Shown here in pieces: positions 1 to 8,274 of a DNA stretch of 64,000 bases. The position numbers were made by a program, and so were the translations under genes. Position 1 is the first letter of the stretch. Each line of letters opens with the position of its first letter. A model generated the notes under the pieces. The model saw only the letters and a list, made by a program, of their open reading frames with translations, was not told where the DNA came from and did not search any database. The DNA comes from JANQSS01 sp965249735 (GTDB taxonomy: Bacteria > Bacteroidota > Bacteroidia > Chitinophagales > Saprospiraceae). The stretch is from assembly GCA_965249735.1 (NCBI GenBank), contig CBDFMS010000021.1:186001-250000 (forward strand), in the 5' to 3' direction.

Positions 1-249
1 GAAATTTATTGCAGCTGTGAACCTTGCCCTATGTGCCTGGGCGCTATTTATTGGGCCAGGCCTGAAAAGATTTATTACGCCAACTCCAAAGACGATGCTG
101 CCAATATCCAATTTGACGACAAATTTATTTATAGTGAAATAGAAAAACCCATTGAATCGCGCTCACTATTTACCCGTCAAATGCTCCGTGATGAAGCCCT
201 CATCGTATTCAAAAAATGGGTGGAATCCGAAAACAAAACAGAATATTAA
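1..249 (+). CDS. guaD: Guanine deaminase, 3' part (cut by window start)
   Basis: The reading frame is open from base 1, so the N-terminal half lies outside the window. The visible part carries the zinc-binding second half of the cytidine/guanine deaminase site, CEPCPMC, followed by LGAIYWARP and FDDKFIYSEI, which match the Bacillus-type GuaD pattern I remember closely. The enzyme deaminates guanine to xanthine in the cytoplasm. It is followed with zero spacing (TAA then TTG) by the xanthine dehydrogenase genes, so the product of this enzyme is the substrate of the next two. The missing piece should contain the HAE zinc motif. A general nucleoside deaminase is the alternative, but context and the C-terminal pattern favour guanine. 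Confidence 0.85.
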   Translation, partial: EIYCSCEPCPMCLGAIYWARPEKIYYANSKDDAANIQFDDKFIYSEIEKPIESRSLFTRQMLRDEALIVFKKWVESENKTEY

Positions 250-1644
250 TTGATCGAATTTATTCTAAATAATAAAACTATTTCGACGGATACCCGAGCC
301 GGTGCTACCCTTTTGGATTTTATTCGATATCAACAACAGCTAAAGGGAACCAAAATTGGATGTCGCGAAGGTGATTGTGGTGCCTGTACAGTTCTCATGG
401 GTGAACTTGTACATAATAAAATGCACTACAAGAGCCTGACATCATGCATCACTCCTTTGGGTAATGCGCATGGCAAACACATTGTGACGATAGAAGGTTT
501 GAATATTGACGGCCTGACACCATATCAACAGGCCATGGTCGACTCATCTGCATCACAATGCGGCATGTGTACGGTGGGCTTCATCGTATCATTTGCCGGA
601 GAATGTCTTGCCTATCGATCGGCCTCCTATGATGGTATTGTCAGCGCCATAGATGGCAACATTTGCCGCTGTACCGGTTATAAGTCGATCGAACGAGCTG
701 CACGGACCATACATGAAAAATTAGACTCCAAGACGATTGATGATCCAGTACCCTGGTTAGTCAAACATGCATTCATTCCTGAATACTTCCTGGATATTCC
801 AGAGCAAATTGGGGCCATTTCAGTATCCGACTCAATTGCAGGGGGCACAATAATTGGTGGCGGAACAGATTTATTAGTCCAACAACATGATGAAATTTTC
901 GAATTAGATATCCATTTATTATCAGATAATAAAAGGATCATTGGTATAGATCGGATAGGAGATACTATTTATATTAAATCAGCGACCAACACCACGCAAT
1001 TAATTGAGTCGGATTTGCTTCAAGGTATTTTTCCTCAACTCCGGGATCACCTAAAATTGGTCTCATCCACTCCAATAAGAAATATTGCCACCGTTGCAGG
1101 TAATATTGTTAATGCTTCTCCTATTGGCGATTTAACAGTATTTTTTCTGGCACTTAACGCGCGCGTTCATTTACAAAATAAGGTAGGAAATACACGTGAT
1201 GTATATCTGAACGAATTCTATAAGTCATACAAAGTCCTGGACATGGAAGCCGATGAATTAGTGACAGCCATAAGTTTTAAAGTTCCGCATCAGGATGCTA
1301 AATTTAATTTTGAAAAAGTCAGTAAACGCCGTCACCTGGATATAGCTACCGTCAACAGTGCTACAATGATTCACATGGCAGATGGAATCATAATGGAAGC
1401 ACACCTTTCAGCTGGTGGTTTAGGTCCTACTCCGCTGTATCTATTAAAGACCAGCGCCTTTCTCGTCGGAAAAGAATTGACCGAGGAGAATATAGAGGCA
1501 GCCCTCGATATCATACCTTCAGAAATCTCGCCCATTAGTGACGTTCGCGGCTCTAAAGATTATAAAACCTTGCTGCTGCGGCAGTTAGTCTTTGCTCATT
1601 TTATTGTCCTATTTCCCAATGTATTTCAAATGCACACTACATGA
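250..1644 (+). CDS. xdhA: Xanthine dehydrogenase small subunit (2Fe-2S and FAD domains)
   Basis: This 464-residue subunit passes electrons from the molybdenum site of XDH to NAD via two iron-sulfur clusters and FAD. The plant-type 2Fe-2S site is Cys38, Cys43, Cys46 and Cys66; the second [2Fe-2S] domain has Cys104/Cys107 (QCGMC) and Cys139/Cys141 (ICRCTGY). The FAD-binding domain begins near residue 170 with GGGTDLL around 203-209 and SSTPIRNIATVAGN further on, as usual for the family. The start is a TTG directly abutting the guaD stop codon; no ATG exists before the first cluster, so TTG is the sensible start. The 3' end overlaps xdhB by four bases (ATGA), indicating translational coupling. 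Confidence 0.93.
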   Translation: MIEFILNNKTISTDTRAGATLLDFIRYQQQLKGTKIGCREGDCGACTVLMGELVHNKMHYKSLTSCITPLGNAHGKHIVTIEGLNIDGLTPYQQAMVDSSASQCGMCTVGFIVSFAGECLAYRSASYDGIVSAIDGNICRCTGYKSIERAARTIHEKLDSKTIDDPVPWLVKHAFIPEYFLDIPEQIGAISVSDSIAGGTIIGGGTDLLVQQHDEIFELDIHLLSDNKRIIGIDRIGDTIYIKSATNTTQLIESDLLQGIFPQLRDHLKLVSSTPIRNIATVAGNIVNASPIGDLTVFFLALNARVHLQNKVGNTRDVYLNEFYKSYKVLDMEADELVTAISFKVPHQDAKFNFEKVSKRRHLDIATVNSATMIHMADGIIMEAHLSAGGLGPTPLYLLKTSAFLVGKELTEENIEAALDIIPSEISPISDVRGSKDYKTLLLRQLVFAHFIVLFPNVFQMHTT

Positions 1645-3899
1645 TGAAAAACATTGATGCCATAGGACATGTACGTGGAGAGTCACTTTTCGTGGATGAT
1701 ATTCCTGTTCGATCAGGCACATTGTTTGCGCTTCCATTTTGTTCGGATTGTGCACATGGTGAAATTGTGAAATTAAATATTCGGGCTGCTGAAAAATCAG
1801 AAGGTGTTATTAAGATAATTACATATTCAGACATACCCGGTGAAAATCAAATAGGAGGAATTTATCCGGATGAACCATTATTAGCAGAAAAGGAAATCCA
1901 TTATTGGGGAATGCCTATTGCTTTAATTATTGCCAAGTCAGAATATTTGGCACGAAAAGCACGAAAATTAATTGAATTGGAAGTTGAAGAACTTCCCGTT
2001 ATCGTTGATCCTCGTGAAGCACGAAAACAAGATCAATTAATTCAGCCGCCCCGGACATTTAAACTAGGCGACATTGACGACGCTTTTAAAAATTGCAGTC
2101 ATGTTTTTGAAGGAAAGGCAGATAGCAACGGTCAGGAACATCTATATATTGAAACACAAGGTGCGTATGCCTACCCGATGGAAAATGGCTCCATCAGGAT
2201 CTCTTCCTCTACCCAGGGTCCTACACATGCCCAAAAAATGACAGCACGTGTGCTCGGCATGCCTATGAATCGCATTGAGGTGGATGTTATTCGCCTGGGC
2301 GGTGGGTTTGGAGGCAAAGAAGACCAGGCGACGGCCTTTGCCGTATCGGCCGCACTTGGGGCCAAGTTGCTCAATAGACCGGTTAAATATGTCGCACACC
2401 GCATGGACGACATGAAGATGACCGGTAAACGACATCCTTACAGTTCTGATTATAAAATTGGTCTGTCGGCTGACCTTAAAATCATGGCTTACGAGGTTAC
2501 ATTTCATCAAAATGCGGGTGCAGCCGCTGATTTATCCCCAGCCGTTTTAGAACGAACACTTTTCCATGCCACAAATAGTTATTTTATTCCCAATGTATCT
2601 GCGACCGCCTACAGTTGCAGAACAAATCTGCCACCGAATACAGCATTTCGCGGTTTTGGAGGACCACAAGGTATGTTTGTGATCGAATCTGCCATTCAGC
2701 ATGCAGCCCTCAAACTCGGAATTCCAAAACGGAATATTCAGGAGAAAAATTTATTGAAAGACGGAAGTGAGTTTTCATTTGGACAAATCGTTGATCATTG
2801 TGAAGCTGAAAACTCCTGGCATGCTAGTATTGAAAAATACAATATTCAAAAAATAGAAAAAGAGGTTGATCAATTTAATAGAAACAATAAATATCTAAAA
2901 AAAGGCATCTCACTCATGCCAATTTGCTTTGGTATTTCATTTACGAATACTATGATGAATAATGCCAGGGCACTTGTACATATTTATCAGGACGGCAGTG
3001 TCGGTATCAGTACCGGCGGGGTAGAAATGGGACAAGGATTAAATACTAAAATGGTACAAGTTGCTGCACAAGCATTTTCCATTCATCCGGATAGAATTAA
3101 ACTAGAGACTACGAATACGACCCGTGTGGCCAACACGTCTCCTTCTGCTGCAAGCGCAACCTCGGATCTCAATGGAAAGGCCCTGCAAAAAGCCGCTCTT
3201 GCTTTAATAACTCGATTAAAGCTGGTTGCCAAAGATGCATTACAAGTCCTTTTTCATGAGATAGATTTTGTTGATGAATGGGTACATATAAATGGAGAAC
3301 GAAGTGAACTGCACTGGGAAAAATTAATCCATTTGGCATTGCAGAAACGGATCAGCCTTACAGAAAATGGGCATTATTCTACACCCGTTATCCACTATGA
3401 TAAAAAGACGGAAAAGGGGCATCCATTTGCCTATCATGTCTATGGGAATTCTATAACCATTGCAACGGTAGATTGTCTCCGTGGAATATATGATTTCGAC
3501 TCCGTAAAAATTGTTCATGATTTTGGCAAACCAATGAATATGCCAATCGATTTAGGACAAATAGAAGGTGGATTGGTGCAGGGCATGGGTTGGATGACTA
3601 TGGAAGAATTAGTTTACAGTGAAAAAGGTAAATTATTATCCAATGCCTTGTCGACGTATAAAATACCTGACTTGTATTCAGTGCCAAAAGAAATCGCAGT
3701 TACTGCACTTGAGGCATCCGGTCACGACCTGGCTATTTTGAAATCGAAAGCCGTTGGAGAACCTCCATTAATGTATGGCATCGGATCTTATTTTGCCATT
3801 CAAAATGCAATTCTTGCATTTAATCCCGATGCCAAAATGAGATTTGATGCACCGTATACACCTGAGAAAGTGCTGCTTGATTTGTATGGTGTAGAGTGA
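1641..3899 (+). CDS. xdhB: Xanthine dehydrogenase large subunit (molybdopterin-binding)
   Basis: At 752 residues this is a full-length molybdopterin subunit. It oxidises hypoxanthine/xanthine towards urate with the partner encoded just upstream. Visible hallmarks are GGGFGGKE near residues 220-227 (molybdopterin contacts), FRGFGGPQG near 336-344 (substrate arginine region), GGVEMGQGL near 460, and KAVGEPP with the catalytic base Glu707. The gene begins inside the last codon of xdhA. No molybdenum cofactor insertase (XdhC) is seen downstream; instead the operon runs straight into a repeat-rich intergenic region. A different xanthine-oxidase-family substrate (for example an aldehyde) cannot be excluded by sequence alone, but the guaD neighbour argues for purines. 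Confidence 0.92.
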   Translation: MMKNIDAIGHVRGESLFVDDIPVRSGTLFALPFCSDCAHGEIVKLNIRAAEKSEGVIKIITYSDIPGENQIGGIYPDEPLLAEKEIHYWGMPIALIIAKSEYLARKARKLIELEVEELPVIVDPREARKQDQLIQPPRTFKLGDIDDAFKNCSHVFEGKADSNGQEHLYIETQGAYAYPMENGSIRISSSTQGPTHAQKMTARVLGMPMNRIEVDVIRLGGGFGGKEDQATAFAVSAALGAKLLNRPVKYVAHRMDDMKMTGKRHPYSSDYKIGLSADLKIMAYEVTFHQNAGAAADLSPAVLERTLFHATNSYFIPNVSATAYSCRTNLPPNTAFRGFGGPQGMFVIESAIQHAALKLGIPKRNIQEKNLLKDGSEFSFGQIVDHCEAENSWHASIEKYNIQKIEKEVDQFNRNNKYLKKGISLMPICFGISFTNTMMNNARALVHIYQDGSVGISTGGVEMGQGLNTKMVQVAAQAFSIHPDRIKLETTNTTRVANTSPSAASATSDLNGKALQKAALALITRLKLVAKDALQVLFHEIDFVDEWVHINGERSELHWEKLIHLALQKRISLTENGHYSTPVIHYDKKTEKGHPFAYHVYGNSITIATVDCLRGIYDFDSVKIVHDFGKPMNMPIDLGQIEGGLVQGMGWMTMEELVYSEKGKLLSNALSTYKIPDLYSVPKEIAVTALEASGHDLAILKSKAVGEPPLMYGIGSYFAIQNAILAFNPDAKMRFDAPYTPEKVLLDLYGVE

Positions 3900-3930
3900 G
3901 TGTTTTTTATTCTATTTTGGTTTTTTCAAC

Positions 3931-4169
3931 ACCCCGAGAACCGACATCAACACCAATACATTGTTCCTTCTTTGAAGGGGGTTAGGGGGTTGAATCCCCG
4001 AGAACTTTCACAACACCAATACACTGTTTCCCCTTTGAAGGAGGTTAGGGGATTGAATCCCCGGAGACACCTTTATAACCATTTTTTACACATCATTGGT
4101 TTTCATTAAACCAAACTCTTCGAAATGCAGCCTGTCGGTCAACCCCCCGGCCCCCTTCAAAGGGGGAGC
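3931..4169. repeat. Composite intergenic repeat, copy A
   Basis: The copy contains two direct cores of the type CTTTGAAGGRGGTTAGGGG (near 3970 and 4030) separated by a conserved linker (GAACTTTCACAACACCAATACA), and one inverted core (CCCCCGGCCCCCTTCAAAG, near 4144-4162). The direct and inverted cores can pair to form a large hairpin. No credible gene lies here: short open frames through it only translate the repeat. Confidence 0.85.
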
Positions 4170-4273
4170 ATTTCATATTAATTAAATTTAGAATTGCATT
4201 TGAATCGCTCTTGTTGACAAATGCCTTATAATAATTCCAAAACTCCTTCCCTCATTCAAAAAGGAGCACTTTC

Positions 4274-4541
4274 AATATTTATAGACCTGCCACATTATCA
4301 ATTTACCGATAACCTACATCAACACCATCTCACTGTTCCCCCTTTGAAGGAGGTTAGGGGGTTGAACCCCCAAGAACTTTCACAACACCAATACACTGTT
4401 CCCCCTTTGAAGGAGGTTAGGGGGTTGAATCCCTGGAGACACCTTTATAACCACTTTTTATACGTCATTGGTTTTCATTAAACCAAATTCTTCGAAGTAC
4501 AGCCTGTCGGTCAACCCCCCGGCCCCCTTCAAAGGGGGAGC
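4274..4541. repeat. Composite intergenic repeat, copy B
   Basis: Near-identical in order and content to copy A: direct cores near 4339 and 4401, the same linker, then CCTTTATAACC, GGTTTTCATTAAACC and the inverted core near 4514-4538. The roughly 100 bp between copies A and B hold a degenerate core (CTCATTCAAAAAGGAGC near 4250). Confidence 0.85.
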
Positions 4542-4561
4542 CCGTTATATTTTTAGTTTTC

Positions 4562-4648
4562 TTACAGTATTTATATACCGACCATAATATCAATTTACCG
4601 ATAACCTACATCAACACCAATACACTTTTCCTCCTTTCAAGGGGGAGC
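4562..4648. repeat. Composite intergenic repeat, partial copy C
   Basis: Contains the repeat's left part (TTACAGTATTTATAT, then AATATCAATTTACCGATAACC and CATCAACACCAATACA), then jumps to the inverted end (CCTTTCAAGGGGGAGC). The centre of the unit is missing, as if deleted between similar cores. Confidence 0.75.
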
Positions 4649-4668
4649 ACTTTCTATTATAAGTTCTC

Positions 4669-4823
4669 TTACAGTATTTATATGCCAACCACAATATCAA
4701 TTTCCCCAGAACCCACACCAACACCAGTACATTGTTCCCCCTTTGAAGGGGGTTAGGGGGTTGAATCCCCGAGAACTTTCACAACACCAATACACTGTTC
4801 CCCCTTCGAAGGGGGTTAGGGGG
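4669..4823. repeat. Composite intergenic repeat, partial copy D
   Basis: Left part plus two direct cores (near 4738 and 4800) with the standard linker; ends after the second core without the inverted end. The following 4824-4884 is GT-rich and unremarkable. Confidence 0.78.
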
Positions 4824-4884
4824 AAACGAGTGTGAGTTTGAGGTTGTGTGTGCGTGTGTATTACATCGGATCAGCATTCAGAAG

Positions 4885-5298
4885 TCAGGCATTCAAATTA
4901 ATCGTATAATCATATGAAGATGATTCTTCCTCAGCTGCAGGTTTTTGTTTATAAACAAATTTAATGGCGGGCTTTTTTTGTAGCTTAAACGAAATATTTA
5001 CCGTCTTATAAAAATGCACTTTTATCTTTCTATTTTTCGGGACATAGAACTTAAATAGTCGAGCAATGCGTTCGGCTTCTTCGTCACATCCATAGCCAAT
5101 GTGCAACATTACCTGCGTTTTTACTACTGCACCCGCTTTATCAATCGTAATCCGGAGGCGCACAACACCCTCAATTTTATTATCCAGCGCTTTTTTAGGA
5201 TATTTTAATTCACGCTGAATAAATTCCCTCATTGCCTTTTTACCGCCGGGATATATAGGTTTCTTGATAAAACTTTTGTCCTTTCGTTCTCGCTTCAT
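4885..5298 (-). CDS. TonB C-terminal-domain protein without membrane anchor
   Basis: A 137-residue protein whose body is a TonB_C fold: PGGKKAMREFIQRELKYP, GVVRLRITIDKAG and GCDEEAERIARLFKF follow the order of TonB energy-transducer C-terminal domains. In TonB this domain touches the TonB box of outer-membrane receptors. Here there is no N-terminal transmembrane helix, no Pro-rich stretch and no recognisable signal peptide, and the C-terminus is an odd charged tail (AAEEESSS). It may be a stand-alone domain, or a protein whose secretion signal I cannot see. It is transcribed divergently from the FMN reductase gene; no receptor or ExbBD gene is nearby. Confidence 0.7.
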   Translation of the reverse strand: MKRERKDKSFIKKPIYPGGKKAMREFIQRELKYPKKALDNKIEGVVRLRITIDKAGAVVKTQVMLHIGYGCDEEAERIARLFKFYVPKNRKIKVHFYKTVNISFKLQKKPAIKFVYKQKPAAEEESSSYDYTINLNA

Positions 5299-5366
5299 CC
5301 AGCGATTAATATATGAAACATTATTCTCACCGTTTGTGTTAGAATGCTCATTGTGTGTTGATTCAT

Positions 5367-5374
5367 TACTTTTG
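5367..5374 (+). promoter_or_regulatory. -7 box (TACTTTTG) ahead of the FMN reductase gene
   Basis: Matches TAnnTTTG exactly. No TTG is found at the usual 17-23 base distance, so this is a half-site. If real, transcription would start near 5381, which favours the ATG at 5405 over the one at 5384. Confidence 0.35.
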
Positions 5375-5404
5375 GCCCTCTATATGAAAAATTCTCACTC
5401 CAAT

Positions 5405-5938
5405 ATGAAACGTCGCGGTGTTGTCATTCAAGGTAGTTCAAGAAGCGCAGGTAATACTAGCCTGGCGGTATCGCGCTTATGTCAGCGCATTGCGCTTGAT
5501 GTAGTCGACCTTAAAACCAAGCAAATAGGCTATTTTGATTACGCGCACCAAAACGCTTCGGATGACTTTATCCCGTTGATGAAGGATATCGTTGAACGAT
5601 ATGATCTCATCGTCTTTGCCACACCTATATACTGGTACAGCATGAGTGCTGAAATGAAGACCTTTTTTGATCGCATATCGGATTGTCTGAAAACAGAAAA
5701 AGAAACGGGAAGAAAATTACGTGGAATGGATATGGCCGTCTTGAGTTGCGGATCGGGCGATTACATACCGGAAAGCTTTTTTGAGCCATTCAAACTAAGT
5801 GCCAATTATCTAGGCATGCAATACCTTGGAGATGTGCATACATGGATCACAGACTCAGCTATTTCTGATGAAGTCGATCGGCTTATTGAAAAATTTAGTA
5901 CGTCTTTAACGCAAAAGGCCGTAACATCTCCTAATTGA
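5405..5938 (+). CDS. NADPH-dependent FMN reductase / flavodoxin-like NAD(P)H reductase
   Basis: The protein (177 residues from this start) opens with a beta strand and the FMN phosphate loop GSSRSAGNTS, and has the second flavin loop TPIYWYSMSAEMKTFFDR near residues 78-95 plus SCGSGDYIPESFF. This is the NADPH-dependent FMN reductase family that carries out two-electron reductions of quinones, nitro- or azo-compounds, or reduces FMN itself; substrate cannot be read. Upstream in-frame starts (5264, 5384) would add residues not found in the family and overlap the divergent gene. It ends 7 bp before the methyltransferase, so the two probably form an operon. Confidence 0.78.
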   Translation: MKRRGVVIQGSSRSAGNTSLAVSRLCQRIALDVVDLKTKQIGYFDYAHQNASDDFIPLMKDIVERYDLIVFATPIYWYSMSAEMKTFFDRISDCLKTEKETGRKLRGMDMAVLSCGSGDYIPESFFEPFKLSANYLGMQYLGDVHTWITDSAISDEVDRLIEKFSTSLTQKAVTSPN

Positions 5939-5945
5939 TCTCATC

Positions 5946-7142
5946 ATGAGCTTAACCGAAGAACAAAAAAGAAGTAAAACTTCACGGTTTTTGGAAACTG
6001 TTGCAGAAAGCATGGCAGATGGCAGTTTTGTGAAATTGTCTCTTGGAAATTACAAAGGCAAAACTACAGGCTTAAAAAAAATATTAATTAGTTCGGTTCG
6101 CTTAAAAAGTGAAATGGTCTGGAGCACGACTTACCGATACAAGACAAGGGATGAAGTGAAGAATTATCCTGAGAACGAGGGAATTCAAAAACTAGATGAA
6201 TTTATCCAGGATGGTTTTCGAATATGCACTTTGTTCACAACTGAGTTTGACGTTATTTATGAAAACATTCACAATAAAAAAATAGTCCTTCGTAAAACTG
6301 CCCCTTCCTATACAAGTATTCCATCAACTGATCACGACGTCTCAAAAAAACGAGTTATCGGCGCGGATAAATCCTATTTACGCGCACTAGGAATATCCGA
6401 TAAACATGGAAAAGTCTATAAGGCCACTCAGGACAAATTTCGGCAGCTCAATCATTATATTAATATGTTGGATCCTGTCGTGCGCAATTTGCCCACAGAC
6501 CAACACATCCATGTGGCTGATATGGGTTCCGGAAAAGGATATCTCACATTTGCGACGTATGATTACATGGTGAACACCTTGAATCTGGATGTCGATATCA
6601 AGGGGATAGAACTCCGTGACGAGCTTGTCGCCTTGTGCAATAAGACTGCTGCCGAATCCGGATTTGATCAATTGAATTTTGTAAAAGGAAGCATTCAAAG
6701 TTATACGGCAGAGAAGATTGATGTCCTGATCGCCCTCCATGCCTGTGATACAGCCACAGACGATGCAATCCATAAAGGCATTACCTGTGATGCAGATATT
6801 ATTGTGGTAGCACCTTGCTGTCATAAACAAATCCGGCGTGAAATAGAGTCCAATAAAGAAGAAACCGATCTTGATTACCTTTTGAAATACGGTGTATTTA
6901 CGGAGCGTCAGGCAGAAATGGTGACAGATGGTATTCGGGCAATGGTGCTTGAATATTTTGGCTATAAAGTCAAGGTTGCCGAGTTTATATCAGACTCACA
7001 TACACCGAAGAATGTCATGATCATCGCCACAAAGACAAATCGAAAACCGCAATCCGACGAAAAGATGTTAGAAAAGATAAAATCCGCAATGCAGTATTTC
7101 GGAATCAAGTATCACCACCTCGTCGGCATACTGAACTTGTAA
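5946..7142 (+). CDS. SAM-dependent methyltransferase (Methyltransf_32 type)
   Basis: 398 residues. The C-terminal two thirds is a class I methyltransferase: motif I DMGSGKGYLTFA near residues 193-204, acidic loop GIELRDELVALCN near 220, LHACDTATD near 265 and the signature VAPCCHKQ near 288-295. The cysteine pair CCH is typical of the family that includes eukaryotic GSTCD and METTL25-like proteins. The first ~130 residues form a separate basic domain with no motif that I recognise. The methyl acceptor is unknown; RNA or protein are both possible. It is the second gene of a pair with the FMN reductase. Confidence 0.75.
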   Translation: MSLTEEQKRSKTSRFLETVAESMADGSFVKLSLGNYKGKTTGLKKILISSVRLKSEMVWSTTYRYKTRDEVKNYPENEGIQKLDEFIQDGFRICTLFTTEFDVIYENIHNKKIVLRKTAPSYTSIPSTDHDVSKKRVIGADKSYLRALGISDKHGKVYKATQDKFRQLNHYINMLDPVVRNLPTDQHIHVADMGSGKGYLTFATYDYMVNTLNLDVDIKGIELRDELVALCNKTAAESGFDQLNFVKGSIQSYTAEKIDVLIALHACDTATDDAIHKGITCDADIIVVAPCCHKQIRREIESNKEETDLDYLLKYGVFTERQAEMVTDGIRAMVLEYFGYKVKVAEFISDSHTPKNVMIIATKTNRKPQSDEKMLEKIKSAMQYFGIKYHHLVGILNL

Positions 7143-7225
7143 ACATGAACTGTGAATTGATCCTTAAATGTGCACATTTGGCTTTTGAGAATCGTTTGTC
7201 TTAATATTCAATAAACAGACTACTT

Positions 7226-7684
7226 ATGAAATTTATATATTTTTTCCTTTTCGTTTCAATACTCAGCATCGCTTCCTGTGGTTCAGATGACGAAGGAGAC
7301 CAATTGAACACAGACATCCAACTGATCGAACAATATCTTTTGGATAATCAGTTAACAGCACAAAAAACAGAAAGTGGCCTACACTATATTGTTACCAATG
7401 AAGGATCTGGTGGTCACCCTACGATTCAGTCGACGGTAAAAATGCGTTATACGGGTTATTTTCTCGATGGCACTATCTTCGATCAGGCCGTTGGAAGTAA
7501 CTCCATTGAATACCCTTTATCCGTTTTTATTCCGGGATGGATTGAAGGCATACCCAAATTTCAAAAAGGAGGCGAGGGGATGTTGTTGATTCCTTCAAAA
7601 CTGGGTTACGGTGATCAACCGCCACCTGGTATCCCACCAAATTCTGTTTTGTTATTCGATATCGAATTGATCGACTTCAATTAA
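7226..7684 (+). CDS. FKBP-type peptidyl-prolyl isomerase lipoprotein
   Basis: A lipoprotein (hydrophobic start, lipobox SIASC with Cys19) followed by a single FKBP domain. FKBP residues are visible as VKMRYTGYFLDGTIFD, VFIPGWIEG, LLIPSKLGYGD and VLLFDIELIDF, which include the Tyr, Asp, Trp and Phe ring that lines the active site. It should act in the periplasm or on an envelope face as a proline isomerase/foldase, as in Mip-like proteins. At 152 residues it is a minimal form without dimerisation domain. It stands alone, about 80 bp from both neighbours. Confidence 0.92.
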   Translation: MKFIYFFLFVSILSIASCGSDDEGDQLNTDIQLIEQYLLDNQLTAQKTESGLHYIVTNEGSGGHPTIQSTVKMRYTGYFLDGTIFDQAVGSNSIEYPLSVFIPGWIEGIPKFQKGGEGMLLIPSKLGYGDQPPPGIPPNSVLLFDIELIDFN

Positions 7685-7763
7685 CAGTTCATGCGGTGGG
7701 ACGCACCACCCGTGCGAATCACTATAATTTCGTTTTTTCATTTGACCGCTTGTTCATACCTTG

Positions 7764-8261
7764 ATGAAAATTTTACATATGTATAAATCGGTTTTCTATA
7801 TCTGTCTGTTCGCTTTTATCTCGATTGGTTGTCAAACTGAAAAACCTGCGGAAGACAATAAGAATAACGATGAAGCAACTGAAACTAAAATAATTCAGGA
7901 CAACACCGCATCATCGGATATAAAAGAACTACGCTGTTTCCAAAAGGTAGAAGGGGACATGACGAAAACACTGACTGTGTATACAAATAGTGAAAGGCTG
8001 GATGGGGAACTGTCTATGACTTCCAAAGAAAACGATGATTTTCTTGGTGTTCTTTCCGGAAACATAAGAGAAGAGGATATTGTTGCCGATCTCACATATA
8101 CGATCGATGGCAAACCGTATCTCGAAAAAGTTATAATTAATATATACGCTGAAAATTTAAGTCTGGCCAGATCTGGTCAGATGATGGTTGACAAAGTGCT
8201 CCAAACCCGAAATGAAGGTGTGGCAACTATGGATGTTTTTAGTCGTATCGATTGTAAATAA
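7764..8261 (+). CDS. Hypothetical lipoprotein
   Basis: I do not recognise the family. The N-terminus is a lipoprotein signal (KSVFYICLFAFISIGC) followed by a disordered, Asn/Glu-rich linker to about residue 50; the rest looks like a small beta-rich domain (CFQKVEGDMTKTLTVY, LDGELSMTSKENDDFLGVL, ADLTYTIDGKPYLEK) with one Cys near its start and one at the end. ATG 7764 is preferred over the TTG three bases upstream. The 3' end lies next to the phosphoesterase gene. Confidence 0.75.
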   Translation: MKILHMYKSVFYICLFAFISIGCQTEKPAEDNKNNDEATETKIIQDNTASSDIKELRCFQKVEGDMTKTLTVYTNSERLDGELSMTSKENDDFLGVLSGNIREEDIVADLTYTIDGKPYLEKVIINIYAENLSLARSGQMMVDKVLQTRNEGVATMDVFSRIDCK

Positions 8262-8274
8262 TGATGCCTGCAAA

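Noticed and set aside
3900..4481. Two short plus-strand open frames (3900-4109 and 4221-4481) with similar peptides
   Set aside because: They are translations of the composite repeat (PPLKEVRGLNP-like strings) and change frame between copies; no start context or family.
3931..4823. Regularly spaced repeats resembling a CRISPR array
   Set aside because: Spacing is irregular, the intervals are themselves repeated, cores occur in both orientations and no cas genes are present.
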